DNA of 64,000 bases from Eriocheir sinensis (taxonomy: Eukaryota > Arthropoda > Malacostraca > Decapoda > Varunidae), in NCBI RefSeq assembly GCF_024679095.1, contig NW_026110567.1, positions 1 through 64,000 on the forward strand, given 5' to 3'. Shown piece after piece: positions 20,112 through 29,386 of the stretch. Position 1 is the first letter of the stretch. Each line of letters begins with the position of its first letter. The notes below the pieces were generated by a model, which saw nothing but the letters and a program-made list of their open reading frames with translations, did no database searches and was not told the DNA's origin. Made by a program: the position numbers and the translations under genes.

Positions 20112-22886
20112 AATGAATTTAAATATGATGATGTTGCAACCAAAACACACTACAATGATGTAATTTCCTTGGTAGTCAAGAGCGCGGCAATCAATGTATT
20201 GATTTCATGAGATAATTGGGTTACCGACAAAGACGTTTGACGTTGGAAGCATATCGCCAGGATTGCGGTGTGCACAACGCCGTACCCATTACAATGTACT
20301 TGTTTCACTTCATGGACATGTTCAAAATTGAGACGATAACATTGTTGTTGAAGACTACTTCCTTTGAATTCTCAGATCTGTTGACCAAGATGAGTGACGA
20401 GAACAGTTATGATTTTTTCAGATACAGTATCTTCACGTTGAACAGTAGTCGCATCTACTTTCTGTTAAGGTTAGCGTTTTCCCATTCAGCGTTAAGAGGA
20501 TTTTCATTGATCAAAGAAAACATGACGTACAACCTGACACATGCTACGGTGATTCAAAATATAATCAAATTGAACAAATGCTTACCTATACAGAATCATA
20601 TCATCTACGACATCTGCAACTCCTATATGAAAATCATGACAATTGTTAACAAGAGCAGTGATATAAGTCTGGATGTTGAGTTCCTAACATTTGATACAGT
20701 TCCCAACTTCATTCAACTTATCGAGGAAGTGCCTCTTTTGAGAAATTGGATGAGTTTTAATCATTTTGCAGATGAAGAAGAAAGAAAAGGAAAAAAGAAA
20801 TTACCTGTTCCACTCAACAACAAGAGTTTATACTTCCATTCTCTCTCCAACATCAACCAAAACACAGCAGTTAACTTGACGGTGAACTTCAAGAACCAAA
20901 GTTTGTTAGTTAACGTTAACCAAATTGGTTTCACACTAGGATCGTCAGAGACCGCTCAACCGATGTTTATCATGTCCAAGTCCATAGGCAATGCTGTGTT
21001 TGGTGAAGACGAATGCAGGTATCTTCGTTTGATGGAAATTCTAGACAGACCCATTACATCGAACATCATCAGTCTACTTGATGAATATCATGAGTGTTTC
21101 CATAAAGTCAGAAATATCTTAAAGATTCCTGATTGTTCATCATCGATCTTGGAAAAGATCAAGCAAGAAGTTTATCTGAAAATGGAAATTGGACACCTCG
21201 TCAAGTCCATTGAATCGAATCTGGACGCACTGTCGTCCAACATGTATTTGTGTATTGTCAAAAATCTCGACATCAGATTGGATAACGTCTACAGTTTAGT
21301 GAATACATTGTGTCAAATCAGAAACGGTTTCACGCCATTTGTTGGTTGATTCATATTTAAAAAGTATCATGGTCAAGAAATAGCAGAGAAGCTATTCATT
21401 CATGTTGTAGAGAAAACAGTTTGTCAAATACGGGCCTATGATGATGTTAGAGAGTACAAGAAAGCGATCTACTTTCTACAACAGTTCCCTATTCCTTCCG
21501 TAGGATTCTCCTACATTGTGAGCACCTTCCCCCAGTATTGTCACATGGAGAATCACATGTTCAACGTCTTCAACACTGCACTCAGATTAAACGCACGAGC
21601 CATCATCAACATCGCCAGAATTCCTAATGTGGCCATCAACATGGAAATGACTAACGTGACTTTCGGAGTTCCTGTTTTCTTCTTGGGTTTTTGCAATGAC
21701 GCCTTCCACACTTATTCAGAGTATGTGCTCAACACGCTGATGTACAACAACGTCTTTCCGGACACTATTTCAGAGACCGGTGAGAACATCTTTCATTTCT
21801 TGGCAAGGTATGGTGAATGGCCTGAGACCAACACCAAGCTAACCCGCCAGTGGAACACGCTCATCGAATGTCGGAAAGAAGAATTCGCCAGGGCTATTGA
21901 ACACAGACGTGCCCTAGATGGAGCCACACCTGTCATGATAGCTGTAGCCCTGCGTAACTTAAAAGCCTTTAATTTCTTCATGTCCATCGAGCCCAAAGCA
22001 AAACTTAACACGGCTTTTGGTAATTCCAAGACTACAATGTCCTTTGTCAAAGGTATCAAACCGGTCATCGCCATCAAGATGTTACCCACACTACAGTTGT
22101 CGAAAGTCGAGAAGAAATCGGACAGAGCCAGTTCGAATTTTTTTTTTTTTTTTTTTTTTACATTGCAGCCTATTGCGCCGGTAGGCTTCTTCCCGGTGGA
22201 TCCTGATGGTCGGTCCAAGGCTTCTTTCCGGTAGGTCCTGATGGTCGGCCCAGCCCGTTCTGGCGCAGGCGAGTGTTTATAGTGGCGCCATCTTGCATTG
22301 GCTCATGCTGCCCTCCCAGAGCTCATCTTTGATCCTAGAATCTAGAGTCCGGGTTGATAGGTGGTCTTCTGGACAGCATGTGGGTAGTTTTAAGCCACTC
22401 GGCGGCGGCTGAAAAATCCCAGCTTGGTGGCACCGGGCGGGGATTGAACTCGCGTCCTCCTGAACACGAGGCCGTTACTTTGACGACTCCTGCATGGGAT
22501 TAGCTAGTGAGAGATACGCCTTGATCGTCAACATTTTTGATTTGTTGCTTTCCTCAGGAGCTTATGTCATAGGAACGCTCAACCTAATGTTTTTTGACAC
22601 TCATCTTCCTGAGCGATCCTCTAACCGTAAGTCAAGCTGCCCGTTGCACGTGGATCTCATCAACTTGGCGGCGGAATGTTTGAGAAGAAAAACACTATCT
22701 AGACTTCAAGAGGGAGTTCCGGCCGATCGAATTATGAACGCAATCGTTGACAATTTCGTCAATGTTTCAAACAAGACCAGAAAAAACATTCAGGTGCCTT
22801 TCGACAAGAACACCCACTGCAGTAGACAATTAATCGATAATTTAAATCAAAGAGGGGTACTAAGCACTTTCTCCAAATTCTGTTGA
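20112..22886 (+). pseudogene. large ankyrin-like viral gene with two stops, frameshift and SINE
   Basis: Coding-like sequence starts by about 20112. It meets TGA at 20208-20210, shifts frame near 20230, then runs in one frame from 20216 to about 22137, broken only by TGA at 21347-21349. At 22138 a SINE interrupts it, and similar coding sequence resumes at 22494-22886. Segments such as ETGENIFHFLARYG and DGATPVMIAVALRNLKAFNFF have the TPLHxAA-like pattern of divergent ankyrin repeats. The product would exceed 850 residues. Ankyrin proteins of DNA viruses often target host ubiquitin or NF-kB pathways; that role is only a family expectation. Confidence 0.55.
22138..22487 (-). mobile_element. tRNA-derived SINE, copy 1, inserted in the ankyrin-like gene
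   Basis: The plus strand shows a 22-base T run (22138-22159), the reversed poly-A tail. A body closely matching 24501-24882 follows, and at the far end a tRNA-like head with a B-box-type motif (GAGTTCAATCCCC on the minus strand). The head is shorter and more diverged than in copy 2. No clear target-site duplication is visible. Confidence 0.85.
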
Positions 22887-23330
22887 GTAATAATGCGCGT
22901 CCAGTAGCAGGTTGCACCGACATCGTCATGTGCGGTGAGAACGGTGTACCGTTGCATCCGTACACTAACCAACCGCTCTACAACGTGGACGACATAGACT
23001 TTGATATTGCAGCTCTGGCCTCCTCAATGAATTGTAGGTGCCAACCTGGATATCAAGCCGTGAAAGACGACGTTACCAACATCCCGAATTGTAAACGTGT
23101 AAGTTCTTCGACACTGTGGCATGACGATTCCAAAACATTATTCGGATGTCCAGTAATCTTTGAAATAGAGGGAAAGGAAGGTTGTCTTAGTGACCCAGCT
23201 TTGCATGTTCGTTTAAAATCGATATACGAAGATGTCGATTTAACTAACGGAGGATCAGATTATGCTGATGGTTATCTGCAGCAGACCCGACCATTATCAC
23301 GGCAAATGCTGATCCTTACGATGTTCAACC
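22883..23330 (+). pseudogene. Cys-rich ORF resembling a per os infectivity factor, part 1
   Basis: The frame is open upstream of 22883 without an ATG and overlaps the end of the preceding gene. It contains CTDIVMCGENGVPLHPY, NCRCQPGYQAV and FGCPVIFEIEG: evenly spaced cysteines and a CxCxxGY motif seen in the ectodomains of PIF proteins of baculoviruses and nimaviruses, which act at virus entry in the gut. I cannot tell which PIF. The coding signal ends near 23270-23330, where a fragment of another gene is joined. Confidence 0.42.
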
Positions 23331-23821
23331 CGACTTGGAGAGAGTCATCATATATTCGGTAGGTCAAGCAGTCTCACTTATTAATGTGTTCCTTAACATT
23401 GCACATTTTCTTCAGAAAACGGATGTCGATAACACTTTAGATGCATTGAAGAGTGGAATTGAGAAAGTTCGTTTACCGTATTTAGACTTGGCACAAATTA
23501 GAAATATTTTAGAAAAAAACTGACATGTCTGTTCTTACTAATGATCCTCACGGATTCTTGATGGGTCGCATAGTAGCCATCATCGACATTTCAGATCAAT
23601 CTCTGATCCATCCTTCCTCTTCATTGATCGATCAACCCAACAAATTCGAAACGACAATGAGATGGACCAATTTAGTCGAAAAAACCTTACAGTCTAAGAA
23701 ACTTACATCGATGAGATCCAACATCGATTCTTTTAATTCTAAAGAAGCTTTTAAATTAATGATGATGGACGAAGCTCAAGACGAACTTTTGATATCTGTA
23801 GTAAACGGTTTAATGCTTTGA
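23275..23821 (+). pseudogene. viral gene J, copy A (C-terminal part)
   Basis: From about 23335 the sequence matches 61130-61348 (minus strand). The protein has IYSVGQAVSLINVFLNIAHF and then a helical C-terminus. At 23513-23519 copy A has seven A's where copy B has six, causing a frameshift; the shifted frame stays open to 23821, so the intact gene would end there. Copy B is instead cut at the NDPHGFL position by family B repeats. A different N-terminal context precedes the shared part here. Function unknown. Confidence 0.55.
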
Positions 23822-24245
23822 ATGCAAAAGGAGGGATGTCTGATAATTCGTAAGGTCGATTGTTGACGACGTCGCCCTTGTCGTCGACCGTTCCTTGAGG
23901 TTGCCGAGTGTTAGGAACACCAGCCCATAAAATCAGGCGCTGGTTCAAGTAACCGCACATTTTTTCTCCCTTCTTACCGACTGTGGGCGTCAACATGTTG
24001 CCTACGGCCACTGGTTCACCGGTTGTCGGATTGCGTGACTTCCGGAATGCGTAACAACCCTTGCCACACGCCGTCATCTTTCTCAATACCTTGCCCGTCT
24101 CGTCGTATAAAGGAAACTCGGAGGCGTAGGACTCAGAGAAAGAACAAGCAGTCGCTCCACCAGCAACAGATACATCCACCGGGATACAGGAAAAGACATC
24201 ACACTCCAACTTGGAGGAATCAAACTGAATGTCATAATACGTTGC
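23751..24245 (-). pseudogene. Cys-rich ORF resembling a per os infectivity factor, part 2
   Basis: Open from about 24245 with no ATG. Contains LECDVFSCIPVDV, a glycine-rich turn, TACGKGCYAFRK and KMCGYLNQRL, a second block of PIF-like paired cysteines. It may belong to the same gene as 22883-23330 on the other strand, separated by an inversion. The 3' end overlaps gene J on the opposite strand from 23821, so a junction is likely there. Family identification is tentative. Confidence 0.4.
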
Positions 24246-24249
24246 TCAT

Positions 24250-24439
24250 TATTGGTGACGTTCTACTAATATTCCGGGAATGTTTTTTCCATCCTTGGAC
24301 TCCCAAGTCTTTCACGGTGATGAACGCATACCGGTGTGGATCCTGACGTTTTTATCTCACCAGTTCAGTTTGACGGAGTTTCTCACTAGCGTACCTAAAC
24401 GCAGCTACGGTATCAGCGTGGGTCAGCGAAGAGACAACA
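24250..24439 (+). pseudogene. short viral ORF fragment
   Basis: An open stretch with protein-like composition (PVWILTFLSHQFSLTEFL) that meets the sequence shared with 27882-28017 at 24440. Start and end are missing; no function recognised. Confidence 0.3.
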
Positions 24440-24960
24440 GCGGCGGTGGCGTCTGTCATTTCATTGGTAGGTGTGTAGTAGTCGTGTTTGTGTGTGTGTG
24501 TTTTTTTTTTTTTTTTTTTTTACATTGTTGCCTATTGCGCCGGTAGGCATCTTCCCGGTGGGGCCTGATGGTCGGCCCAAGGCTTCTTCCAGGTGGGGCC
24601 TGATGGTCGGCCCAGCCCGTTCTGGCGCAGGCGAGTGTTTATAGTGGCGCCATCTTGCATTGGCTCATGCTGCCCCCCCGGAACTCGTTCTTGATTCGCT
24701 TGGACGGCTTCCTCTAGAGTCCGGGTTGATGGGTGGTCTTCAGGACAGCATGTGGGTAGTTTTAAGCCACTCGGCGGTGACTGAAAAATCCGAATGGTAG
24801 CGTGGGGATTCGAACCCGCGTCGTCCATCACGCGGTGAATGTGAGCCCAGTACGATACCACCTACGCCACCGCCTACCCAACGTCTTAGCCTTGTATGTG
24901 CGTGTGTGTGTTTGTATCATCAACAAGATTATAAATACTTAACTGCGTCTCTACCTTAAC
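24440..24960 (+). repeat. duplicated flank split by the SINE (filled site)
   Basis: 24440-24500 plus 24883-24960 equals 27882-28017 apart from the SINE. The shared part runs from GCGGCGGTGGCGTCTGTC to CTCTACCTTAAC. Confidence 0.9.
24501..24882 (-). mobile_element. tRNA-derived SINE, copy 2, with complete head
   Basis: On the minus strand it begins with a tRNA-like head: GGTAGGCGGTGGCGTAGGTG includes an A-box-like TGGCGTAGGTGG, and GGGTTCGAATCCC is a textbook B box. The body and a 3' A-tail (T run at 24501-24521 on the plus strand) follow. It splits a sequence that occurs uninterrupted at 27882-28017. This is a host element of the kind found in crustacean genomes; it shows the locus has been in a nuclear genome. 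Confidence 0.92.
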
Positions 24961-25940
24961 GGGCACCAATTCTACTCGCTTGTGCCGTCCATCTCACTTC
25001 ACTGACGTTGCTCCGCCCCTATCCGTTATCCACGCCCAACCCCGCCCTCTGCCTCGCTTAATTCGTGTTGTTAGTTCTGGTTATTTTTTTCATTTACTCC
25101 GCCCACATGACACATGACACATCACTTGTACACCCCCCCCCCTCCCTCCTCCTTGTATACCCAGCATTCAGCGTCCCGCTCGCCTCAGAATCGGGCTACT
25201 GGAGAGTCTAAAACACACATTCACCCTTCCGCTCTTAACTGAGCATTCAGCGTCCCGCTCGCCTCAGAATCGGGCTACTGGCGAGTCTAAAACACATATT
25301 CTCCCTTACGCTCTTAACTGAGCATTCAGCGTCCCGCTCGCCTCAGAATCGGGCTACTGGCGAGTCTAAAACACACATTCACCCTTCCGCTCTCAACCCA
25401 GCATTCAGCGTCCCGCTCGCCTCAGAATCGGGCTACTGGCGAGTCTAAAACACACATTCACCCTTCCGCTCTCAACCCAGCATTCAGCGTCCCGCTCGCC
25501 TCAGAATCGGGCTAGTGGCGAGTCTAAAACACACATTCACCCTTCCGCTCTCAACCCAGCATTCAGCGTCCCGCTCGCCTCAGAATCGGGCTAGTGGCGA
25601 GTCTAAAACACACATTCACCCTTCCGCTCTCAACCCAGCATTCAGCGTCCCGCTCTCGTACATTCTCAACTATAAGAGAAAAAAATTGCTTAGTGTGAAT
25701 GTAGTGTTTGTTTTCATGATGTGAATGTATATTTTCAGTCTTAACGGGCACCAATTCTACTCGCTTGTGCCGTCCATCTCTCTTCACTGACGTTGCTCCG
25801 CCCCTATCCGTTATCCACGCCCAACCCCGCCCTCTGCCTCGCTTAATTCGTGTTGTTAGTTCTGGATATTTTTTTCATTTACTCCGCCCACATGACACAT
25901 GACACATCACTTGTACACCACCCCCCTCCCTCCTCCTTGT
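24957..25940 (+). repeat. family D array (79-bp unit, seven copies) between 190-bp direct repeats
   Basis: A 190-bp sequence starting TTAACGGGCACCAATTC occurs at about 24957 and again at 25741, both ending in a C-rich CCTCCCTCCTCCTTGTATAC. Between them, units beginning AGCATTCAGCGTCCCGCTC start at 25163 and repeat every 79 bp to about 25655. Each has CTAAAACACACATTCACCC. The array occurs inverted at 43385-44008. Confidence 0.93.
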
Positions 25941-25955
25941 ATACACAACACCTGG

Positions 25956-25984
25956 TATAAATGGGAAGCACGGACGGCGTCAGT
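25956..25984 (+). promoter_or_regulatory. TATA box and arthropod initiator
   Basis: TATAAAT at 25956-25962 is followed by TCAGT at 25980-25984. The 26-base distance from TATA to the initiator A is the standard RNA polymerase II spacing, and TCAGT is the arthropod Inr consensus. The ATG at 26050 follows 68 bases later. This fits a virus gene transcribed by the host polymerase. Confidence 0.75.
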
Positions 25985-26049
25985 CATTGTTCGGTGTAGA
26001 AAGCTAGACACAACTTAATTCAGTTAAACTTTCAATCTGAAACACTATC

Positions 26050-26468
26050 ATGTTTTCAACAACTACTGTCGTCGATGACGCAACTACATTAATATCTTTT
26101 GTTGACAAGAAACGTAAAAGACCTATTGACGAGAAAATAGTTTCAAAATTTAAAAGATCAGATCTTGAACATCAAACAGCGACATCGGCTGCCCCTGTCC
26201 AAGAAAAAAGATTGTTGACATACGTCAAACGGTTAACAACGGTGGTGGTAGCAGATACGACGACAGCAGTGACGTAGGCAGCAGTACTTGCAAAAAAGAC
26301 ATAGCTGGGTCCTCTGAGAACAACCAGATCATCACCACCATCAACAACCACCGCCCTCGTAATCGACCACCACAACATCATCATCAACGACAACACCACC
26401 ACTTCTCCACTTCCTGTAAACAGTCAGCCTTATCACTATTAGGGAGGATAAGACTCTGTATCAAGTAA
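26050..26468 (+). pseudogene. basic viral early-type protein, frameshifted
   Basis: Starts at the ATG downstream of the TATA/Inr promoter. The first 50 residues include KKRKRPIDEK and KFKRS, likely nuclear localisation signals. The first frame ends at 26277. Another frame, open from about 26210 (next to an A6 run), continues to TAA 26466-26468 and encodes Gly/Ser/Asp, then Asn and His-rich sequence. Promoter strength and nuclear signals suggest an early regulator; no DNA-binding fold is recognised. Confidence 0.5.
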
Positions 26469-26496
26469 TAATCGTTAATCACATTACATTTAAACA

Positions 26497-27112
26497 GAAT
26501 CTATACCAAACACTTCTTACCGTGTTGGTGGTCATCATGCCCCTTATGAAGGAGAAGAATTCTACGGTGACGAGGATGTGTACGAATACGAACAACGTCA
26601 CGAACCCTACATGAGATATCGCCAGCCGCATCACAACCACCCTTCTGCCTATATTCCCTCATCAACCCCACCACCACCTGGTCCACCCGCTGCTTTCTTC
26701 CCACCTCCGCCTTCCTTCAACCTGCAACATCAGCACCATTCAACGATGCCGCACAGGCATTACAACAAACACTACTACGACAACAGGCCGCAACATCAGG
26801 AACAACCCATACCTTACCGCCCACGCATTCGACACAGAAAGGATAACAAAACAGGTGAGTAGCTGCTTTATATATATAAATTGAATATTTTAGAAATTGA
26901 AGTTTGATTTTAGAAATTGAAGAAATTGATTACTATAATAATATTTGGCTTATTTTTTTCTCTTTACAGATGATGAAGAATTTTTCAGAACCGTATTTTC
27001 GAAAATACATCAACAGTCTTCTCCCTACACATTTGTGATCTGTATTTCCTTTTGCTGCAAAAGGAGATGTACTCGATCCTGCGAGACACCTTGCATAGGT
27101 TTAATTATGATT
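26497..27112 (+). CDS. His/Pro/Tyr-rich protein with a GT-AG intron (5' end unclear)
   Basis: The exon is open from about 26497, after a possible acceptor (TTTAAACAG), and is rich in His, Pro and Tyr (STPPPPGPPAAFFPPPP). It reaches a donor ACAG|GTGAGT at 26854/26855. A T-rich tract and TTTACAG end the 115-base intron at 26969. The frame is kept across the junction and runs to a stop near 27112. The second exon includes a stretch of about 90 bases also found at 27797-27883, shifted by an indel, which gives it a scrambled C-terminus here. Without splicing the ORF stops two codons into the intron. Confidence 0.5.
26855..26969 (+). other. predicted 115-base intron
   Basis: Consensus donor GTGAGT and acceptor TTTTTTCTCTTTACAG, AT-rich interior, and maintained reading frame. 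Splicing is known for only a minority of nimaviral genes. Confidence 0.6.
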
Positions 27113-27838
27113 CCATAGCTTTTGAGAAGGATCTCCACCGGATTTTACAAGACTTAAAGCACAAAGAAGTGAAGAAGCAAAGAACATCAAAGAGAAGTTG
27201 AGAAGGAATATCCGAAGTACATGCCCACGCTTTCTCATGGAGCGGAAGCGTACAAGCTGCGGATGTTACATTTGAGTCACAATAGCGGTGGCGGAATTGC
27301 CAGTAGCAGCAGTGACTACGATTTGCAGAAACCTTCCACGGTTTTCTTGTACGCCGCGGCGGCGACTGCTGCTGATGCAACTCTAACTCGTGAACTATTT
27401 AACAACATAAAAAACAAAACTGCAAATAATGATTCATACAAAGTTGTCGGGGCCACCGTATCAACTCTGAACGATCCTGGAAGACCGGATAGAGTTTATG
27501 TTGCCCTCCATCCGGTAAACCCCCCTATTGACTTTCACATAATAGGTTACACTCTTGGTTTTCGAAAGAACACAACACAAGTTGACGGTGGTTACAACGT
27601 AATCTTTCCGATAGTAAACAAACCTACTCAAACTCTAGTAGAACTTGCCAGAGAAACTGTCGATGCAGTCGGTAAAGTATCTATTTATAATTCTGAAGTG
27701 CAAGGTATCGGATGTTTCGGCACATTACCGCCAAAAACATATGATGAGATTAATGTCTTTCAACCTGCTTCAAGAGAATTCTTCGAAAGACATACGTTTT
27801 TCGAAAATACATCAACAGTCTTCTCCCTACACATTTAG
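27066..27838 (+). pseudogene. viral protein of unknown function, about 257 residues, frameshifted
   Basis: ATG at 27066 lies inside the duplicated stretch, in a different frame from the preceding exon. Coding-like sequence (FNYDSIAFEKDLHRIL) passes to another frame near 27175-27185 and continues through 27221 to TAG 27838. The later part contains a Gly/Ser patch, an Ala run and a long globular region (VYVALHPVNPPIDFHIIGYTL). Near its end the duplicated stretch recurs in a frame that reads to 27920, so the end is chimeric. No family recognised. Confidence 0.5.
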
Positions 27839-27881
27839 ATCTGTATCTCCTTTTGCTGCAAAAGGAGATGTACTCGATCCT

Positions 27882-28017
27882 GCGGCGGTGGCGTCTGTCA
27901 TTTCATTGGTAGGTGTGTAGTAGTCGTGTTTGTGTGTGTGTCTTAGCCTTGTATGTGCGTGTGTGTGTTTGTATCATCAACAAGATTATAAATACTTAAC
28001 TGCGTCTCTACCTTAAC
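27882..28017 (+). repeat. empty counterpart of the SINE insertion site
   Basis: Identical in plan to 24440-24500 joined to 24883-24960, with TGTGTGTGTCTTAGCC continuous and no SINE. Includes ATTATAAATACTT, a possible TATA element, and CT repeats. Confidence 0.9.
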
Positions 28018-28026
28018 AGGCAACCA

Positions 28027-29214
28027 TCATTCATCATTGGAGAAAGAGATAGTTTGGAGCAAGCTAGTCTTCAAACAGTCTACAATCAAAATGACGACGA
28101 TTCCACACATCAGCCATGCGGATATCTCTTCTTCTCTGGTTTCCTTCATGTAATTTAAGAGAGTGTCCTGCATACTGCTACTGCTGCTGCTGCTGCTTTT
28201 TCTCCTGTGGTCGAGGACCTCATCCTCGTGTGTAATGGGATCAGACAGAGGGAAGATTTCATCGATGCATCTCACAATGGACGACATGGGTGCTTCATCA
28301 CCCGCATTAGCTGTCAATCTAGCTTCTTTGAAACTTCGTCCTTCGTAACCGTACATAACCATAGGTTGGGCTCCGATTAAATTTTCACGAAGTGTGTACA
28401 GACCAATGCAAGAGTCGATAATTTCAATTTCGACGGGAATGAGGTCTTGACGGTAATTGTGCAGCATGATACCCTCATATGTTTTCTTGTAGTTGGTCTT
28501 CAAATAAGCCAAACATTTTTTCACGTTCTGAGAACCGGAGATAAAATATGAAAAGTCCATGTTAGTCCAGTGAACCTGATTAGTCGACGACTGATTCAAG
28601 CGAACATCTGCACTAGCTTTGATATTCAAACCCAATAATTTCATCTCTTTGATCAGTCTATAAAGAAACCAAAAGATATTCAACTGTAGACACGCCAATT
28701 GTCGTAGGTGAAAACGAATCACCAAAATGTTGTTCTGTTCGACAATAGAAACTCCTTCCGCAAAACATAATTCAAGAAAAGATTCATCAACGGGAGACCA
28801 AGGCACTGACGAACCCGTTACAGGCGATGCTGGCATCTCACCGCCAGAATGAGTGGTGGTGCTTCTATGGGACGACAGCAAAGCCTTTAACATGATCTCG
28901 ATACTTTCATTTTCTTTCTTAATCAATTTGCCAGTGTTGCAGGTCACACGAATAACGTTGCTAGAAGTACTACCACCGCCGCCACCAATACTGACGTCCA
29001 TCAGAAGATCAGAAGCATTGCCTCCCGCTCCCGTCTTCTTTTCAATCATATCAAAATCACTTGCCCAAAGTTCACACAGAATAGGATCGGAAGGATTTCG
29101 GTTGAAAATATTCTTCGTTCGGTTCTGCAGTTTCTGAACAAGTTTCAGACTTTCATCTAAAGATAGGAAATCCTTTTCTTTATCTTTCTTAACCATCGGC
29201 ATGATGAAAGTCAT
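28027..29214 (-). CDS. intact viral protein of about 395 residues, unknown function
   Basis: The ATG at 29214 is chosen over an upstream GTG in the same frame. No internal lesion. Notable parts are a Lys/Asp-rich start, a Gly run (SIGGGGGST) and a central hydrophobic region with QLNIFWFLYRLIKEM. Further on come YGYEGRSFKEARL, a Ser run encoded by AGC/AGT repeats near 28175, and a hydrophobic C-terminal segment (LMCGIVVILIVDCL) that could be a tail anchor. It is divergent from the 29387 gene, sharing the 172-bp spacer. Good candidate for a conserved structural gene, but I do not recognise the family. Confidence 0.65.
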   Translation of the reverse strand: MTFIMPMVKKDKEKDFLSLDESLKLVQKLQNRTKNIFNRNPSDPILCELWASDFDMIEKKTGAGGNASDLLMDVSIGGGGGSTSSNVIRVTCNTGKLIKKENESIEIMLKALLSSHRSTTTHSGGEMPASPVTGSSVPWSPVDESFLELCFAEGVSIVEQNNILVIRFHLRQLACLQLNIFWFLYRLIKEMKLLGLNIKASADVRLNQSSTNQVHWTNMDFSYFISGSQNVKKCLAYLKTNYKKTYEGIMLHNYRQDLIPVEIEIIDSCIGLYTLRENLIGAQPMVMYGYEGRSFKEARLTANAGDEAPMSSIVRCIDEIFPLSDPITHEDEVLDHRRKSSSSSSSSMQDTLLNYMKETREEEISAWLMCGIVVILIVDCLKTSLLQTISFSNDE

Positions 29215-29258
29215 CCTCACACGTCACTGATAACAAAGAACCTCTCAAGAAGGGAGGG

Positions 29259-29265
29259 TATAAAA
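29259..29265 (+). promoter_or_regulatory. TATA box of the 29387 gene
   Basis: TATAAAA within GGGAGGGTATAAAAGAAAC, 128 bases before the ATG, in the spacer between two divergent genes. No initiator of the TCAGT form is seen at the expected distance. Confidence 0.6.
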
Positions 29266-29386
29266 GAAACACAGCGCAGGGAGTAGAGCTGTGATCCGGT
29301 CCTTCCTGTGTCAAGGAAGGTCTTGACTACGGACTACGTGCAACCTGCTAATATAGCGACCAGCTAACCCACCCACCTGCACTCAA

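Noticed and set aside
21347..21349. Selenocysteine or programmed read-through at the in-frame TGA
   Set aside because: No stem-loop or SECIS-like element seen, and the gene has several other lesions (TGA 20208, frameshift, SINE), so plain decay is simpler.
24790..24882. Free tRNA gene
   Set aside because: A and B boxes are present, but the sequence is fused to a SINE body and poly-A tail, and there is no clear cloverleaf with an intact acceptor stem.
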